Position numbers and translations under genes: made by a program | The notes under the pieces: generated by a model | What the model saw: only the letters and a program-made list of their open reading frames with translations | The model's database searches: none | Told to the model about the DNA's origin: nothing | Part shown: piece after piece, positions 5,483-7,202 of the stretch | Numbering within the stretch: position 1 is the first letter of the stretch | Layout: every line of letters starts with the position of its first letter | Assembly: GCA_018241985.1 (NCBI GenBank) | Contig: JAFECV010000106.1 | Coordinates: 1 to 7,202 of the forward strand | DNA: 7,202 nt | DNA from: Pseudomonadota bacterium | Lineage (GTDB): Bacteria > Pseudomonadota > Gammaproteobacteria > Burkholderiales > Burkholderiaceae_C | Reading direction: 5' to 3'

Positions 5483-5529
5483 CTTTGCTTCCTTGCTGTT
5501 GCGTGAGCGCGGCGAGCTACGGCCTGCGC

Positions 5530-5901
5530 TCACCACTGCCCGGTCTCGACCCGGATCGCGACTTCGCAGTCGTCGAAGATCTCGAGCTTCGCGATCTTCA
5601 CCCGCACGCCCAGCACGCCCGGCAGCGTCATCAGCCGATGCGCGAGCCGGCCGATCATCGATTCGAGCAGATTCAGGTGCTCGGCCGTGCACTCCTCGAT
5701 CACGATGCGGCGCACCTTGCGGTAGTCGAGCACATGGGTGATCTCGTCGTCGCGCGGCAGCAGCGGCTGGGTGCCGAGATTCAGTTCGGCGTCGACCCGG
5801 ATCGGCTGCGGCCGGCTCTTCTCGTGGTCGAGGATGCCGAGACTCGCGTCGAAGCGCAGCCCGGTCAGCGACAGGATCTGCTGGCCTTTGGTGTTGAACA
5901 T
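5530..5901 (-). CDS. folB: Dihydroneopterin aldolase FolB
   Basis: The 123-aa protein is of normal length for FolB, which splits 7,8-dihydroneopterin into 6-hydroxymethyl-7,8-dihydropterin and glycolaldehyde in folate synthesis. Family residues can be followed: [17 protein letters not shown] with the conserved glutamate E27, the strand [22 protein letters not shown] (Y60), [16 protein letters not shown] with the pterin-anchoring glutamate E80, and [21 protein letters not shown] with the likely catalytic lysine K105. The usual Lys-Pro at that site is Lys-Leu here. It forms homo-oligomers in the cytoplasm. The ATG at 5901 has no good ribosome binding site, but no better start exists. It lies 43 bases downstream of the pteridine-reductase-like gene, consistent with a pterin-related pair. 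Confidence 0.93.
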   Translation of the reverse strand: MFNTKGQQILSLTGLRFDASLGILDHEKSRPQPIRVDAELNLGTQPLLPRDDEITHVLDYRKVRRIVIEECTAEHLNLLESMIGRLAHRLMTLPGVLGVRVKIAKLEIFDDCEVAIRVETGQW

Positions 5902-5944
5902 GGTGGGGGCCCGTCCGCGGTTGTCGCCGCAGCGCGCATGCGGC

Positions 5945-6727
5945 CTACATCATCGAGAAATCGCGCTCGAAGCGCATCAGGTGCTGGCCGCCGTCGACCA
6001 GCAGCGTGGTGCCGGTCAGCGACGCGTTCTCCAGCGCGAACTTCACGGTCTGCGCGACGTCGCCCGGCGTCGACGAGCGCCCGAGCGGCGACAGCCGGTG
6101 CAGCGTCTCGAATTTCTCGGGGCTCAGCATGGTGCTGGTCAGCGTCAGGCCGGGCGCGACGCCGACCACGCGCAAGCGCGGCGCGAGCGCGAGCGCGAGC
6201 AGCTGGTTCGCGGCCTCGAGCGCGGCCTTGGACAGGGTGTAGCTGAAGAAGTCCGGGTTCGGGTTCCACAGCTTCTGGTCGAGCAGGTTCACCACCGCGC
6301 CCTGCACGTCGGGCTCGGTCGCGGCACGCGCTTCGAGGTGCTGGTGCAGCGCGCGCGCGAGCAGCACCGGCGCGCCGGTGTTGCAGCGCCAATGCGCCTC
6401 CATCTGAGCGAAGCCGAAGGTGGCGGCGGTGTCGTGCGCGAACAGCGAGGCGTTGTTGACCACCGCGTCGACCGCGCCGAAATGCGCGACCACGCGCGGC
6501 AGCAGCGCCAGCGTGGCCGTCTCGTCCGCAAGATCTGCATCAAAAGCGGCGCTAGCGCCCGCCAATCGTTCACAGTCAGCTACTGTTTCAATAGCATCTG
6601 TGCGCGAGCCGCGGTAGTGCACCGCGACCTGCCAGCCGGCGGCGGCAAGCGCCAGCGCGATCTCGCGGCCCAGACGCCGGGCCGAGCCGGTGACGAGGAC
6701 GGTGCGCGGGCGCTCTAGGTCGGGCAT
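5945..6727 (-). CDS. SDR oxidoreductase resembling pteridine reductase / FolM
   Basis: This 260-aa protein is a classical short-chain dehydrogenase. The cofactor loop is TGSARRLG (13-20), whose RR is typical of PTR1/FolM-type NADPH-dependent pteridine reductases. NNAS (91-94) replaces the usual NNAG, again as in FolM-like proteins. The active site has Y163 and K167 (SYTLSKAALEAAN). The usual catalytic serine is replaced by D150 in VVNLLD, 13 residues before the tyrosine; this matches the Asp-Tyr-Lys set and spacing of Leishmania PTR1 (D181, Y194, K198). VAPGLTL and the C-terminal TGTTLLVDGGQHL complete the fold. It probably reduces dihydropterin or dihydrofolate to the tetrahydro form in the cytoplasm. 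The neighbouring folB supports this. I set the start at the ATG at 6727; the ribosome binding site is poor, so the transcript may be nearly leaderless. folM would be a possible symbol, but orthology is not shown. Confidence 0.88.
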   Translation of the reverse strand: MPDLERPRTVLVTGSARRLGREIALALAAAGWQVAVHYRGSRTDAIETVADCERLAGASAAFDADLADETATLALLPRVVAHFGAVDAVVNNASLFAHDTAATFGFAQMEAHWRCNTGAPVLLARALHQHLEARAATEPDVQGAVVNLLDQKLWNPNPDFFSYTLSKAALEAANQLLALALAPRLRVVGVAPGLTLTSTMLSPEKFETLHRLSPLGRSSTPGDVAQTVKFALENASLTGTTLLVDGGQHLMRFERDFSMM

Positions 6728-6730
6728 AGG

Positions 6731-6750
6731 GCGGACATTCGCGGACAATC
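6731..6750. repeat. Tandem 10-bp imperfect repeat in the divergent promoter region
   Basis: GCGGACATTC is followed directly by GCGGACAATC, 9 of 10 bases alike. The pair fills most of the 29-base gap between two divergent start codons (6727 and 6757). Two copies about one helix turn apart could be a regulator site, but the repeat is short. I see no good -35/-10 pair in the gap. Confidence 0.4.
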
Positions 6751-6756
6751 GGATGC

Positions 6757-7202
6757 GTGACGGACGTAGTACGTAGTTTAACGGGCGACTTAACCGGCGA
6801 CCTCTTGCGGCGGATCGCCGCGGAGATCGCGGCAAAGGGCGGCTGGATCGGCTTCGAGCGCTTCATGGAGCTCGCGCTCTACAGCCCCGGCCTGGGCTAT
6901 TACGCAAACGCGTCGCCGAAGTTCGGCACCGGGCTGCAGGGCAGCGATGGCAGCGACTTCGTGACCGCGCCCGAGATGACGCCGCTGTTCGGCCGCGCGC
7001 TCGCGCTGCAGATCAGGGAGGCGCTCGCGGTCACCGGCACGCGCGAGATCTGGGAGTTCGGCGCCGGTACCGGCGCGCTGGCCGCGCAGCTGCTGGGCGC
7101 GCTCGAAGGCGCGGTCGAGCGCTACCACATCGTCGACCTGTCCGGCGCGCTGCGCGAACGCCAGTGGCTGCGCCTGTCCGGCGAACTGCAACGCGTGCAA
7201 TG
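6757..7202 (+). CDS. MidA-family SAM-dependent methyltransferase, N-terminal part
   Basis: The frame from the GTG at 6757 is open for 148 codons to the window edge. It shows the N-terminal blocks of the MidA / NDUFAF7 family (DUF185): an amphipathic helix LLRRIAAEIAAKGGWIGFERFM (16-37), LALYSPGLGYYAN (39-51), KFGTG, DFVTAPEMTPLFGRALALQI (67-86), then the SAM-binding motif EFGAGTGALAAQLL (100-113) and IVDLS. Human NDUFAF7 methylates an arginine of a complex I subunit; the bacterial role is not settled. The family is usually near 350-400 aa, so over half is outside the window. The GTG start is the only candidate before the conserved helix: the in-frame stop TAG at 6727-6729 precedes it and TTG 6805 would cut the helix. 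No clear ribosome binding site is seen. It diverges from the SDR gene. Confidence 0.87.
   Translation, partial: MTDVVRSLTGDLTGDLLRRIAAEIAAKGGWIGFERFMELALYSPGLGYYANASPKFGTGLQGSDGSDFVTAPEMTPLFGRALALQIREALAVTGTREIWEFGAGTGALAAQLLGALEGAVERYHIVDLSGALRERQWLRLSGELQRVQ

Noticed and set aside
3830..5506. 558-codon plus-strand ORF across phosphatase, lipoprotein and ttcA
   Set aside because: It spans three recognisable minus-strand genes and their gaps, and has low-complexity shadow composition.
5738..6718. Plus-strand ORF opposite folB and the SDR gene
   Set aside because: It is antisense shadow without domains. The minus strand carries complete FolB and SDR motifs.
6790..7200. Minus-strand ORF opposite the MidA gene
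   Set aside because: The plus frame matches MidA-family blocks in order. The minus frame is a Gln/Arg/Ala-rich shadow.

Overview
The window looks like chromosomal DNA from a high-GC betaproteobacterium, most likely Burkholderiales. That is an inference from protein resemblance and codon use; no rRNA or other taxonomic marker is present. It falls into two parts. The left ~2.1 kb is accessory in character. It holds the 5' end of an unrecognised minus-strand gene, a small lipoprotein gene, a flavodoxin-like gene, and a decayed toxin-antitoxin spot. The left ~700 bases are visibly less GC-rich than the rest. The right ~5.1 kb is a compact housekeeping cluster.

Left part: a partial minus-strand gene leaves the window at base 1. 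Then come a 92-aa lipoprotein with a strong ribosome binding site, a gene-poor stretch (558-801), and a flavodoxin-like protein (802-1293). On the plus strand is a BrnT/BrnA type II toxin-antitoxin locus. Its toxin reading frame is broken by what looks like a one-base deletion, while the ribbon-helix-helix antitoxin is intact. Just upstream is a 26-codon ORF that opens like a HigA antitoxin and then diverges. Its stop codon overlaps the brnT start as ATGA. A 7-bp inverted repeat lies between the two and is a candidate operator.

Right part: six minus-strand genes sit close together and probably form one transcription unit, read from right to left. They are a pteridine-reductase-like SDR, dihydroneopterin aldolase (folB), tRNA 2-thiocytidine synthetase (ttcA), a DUF4136-type lipoprotein, a histidine phosphatase, and a D-threonine-aldolase-like PLP enzyme. 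The first two belong together functionally. FolB makes a reduced-pterin intermediate, and the SDR carries an Asp-Tyr-Lys arrangement matching pteridine reductase, so both act in pterin/folate metabolism. A short convergent gap with a perfect GC hairpin separates the antitoxin from the PLP enzyme gene. At the right edge a MidA-type methyltransferase gene diverges from the SDR gene, with only 29 bases between the start codons.

No rRNA, tRNA, CRISPR array or complete insertion sequence was found. The observations most worth a second look are the decayed TA locus, the coupling of a HigA-like remnant to brnT, the pteridine-reductase triad in the SDR, and the unrecognised partial gene at the left edge.
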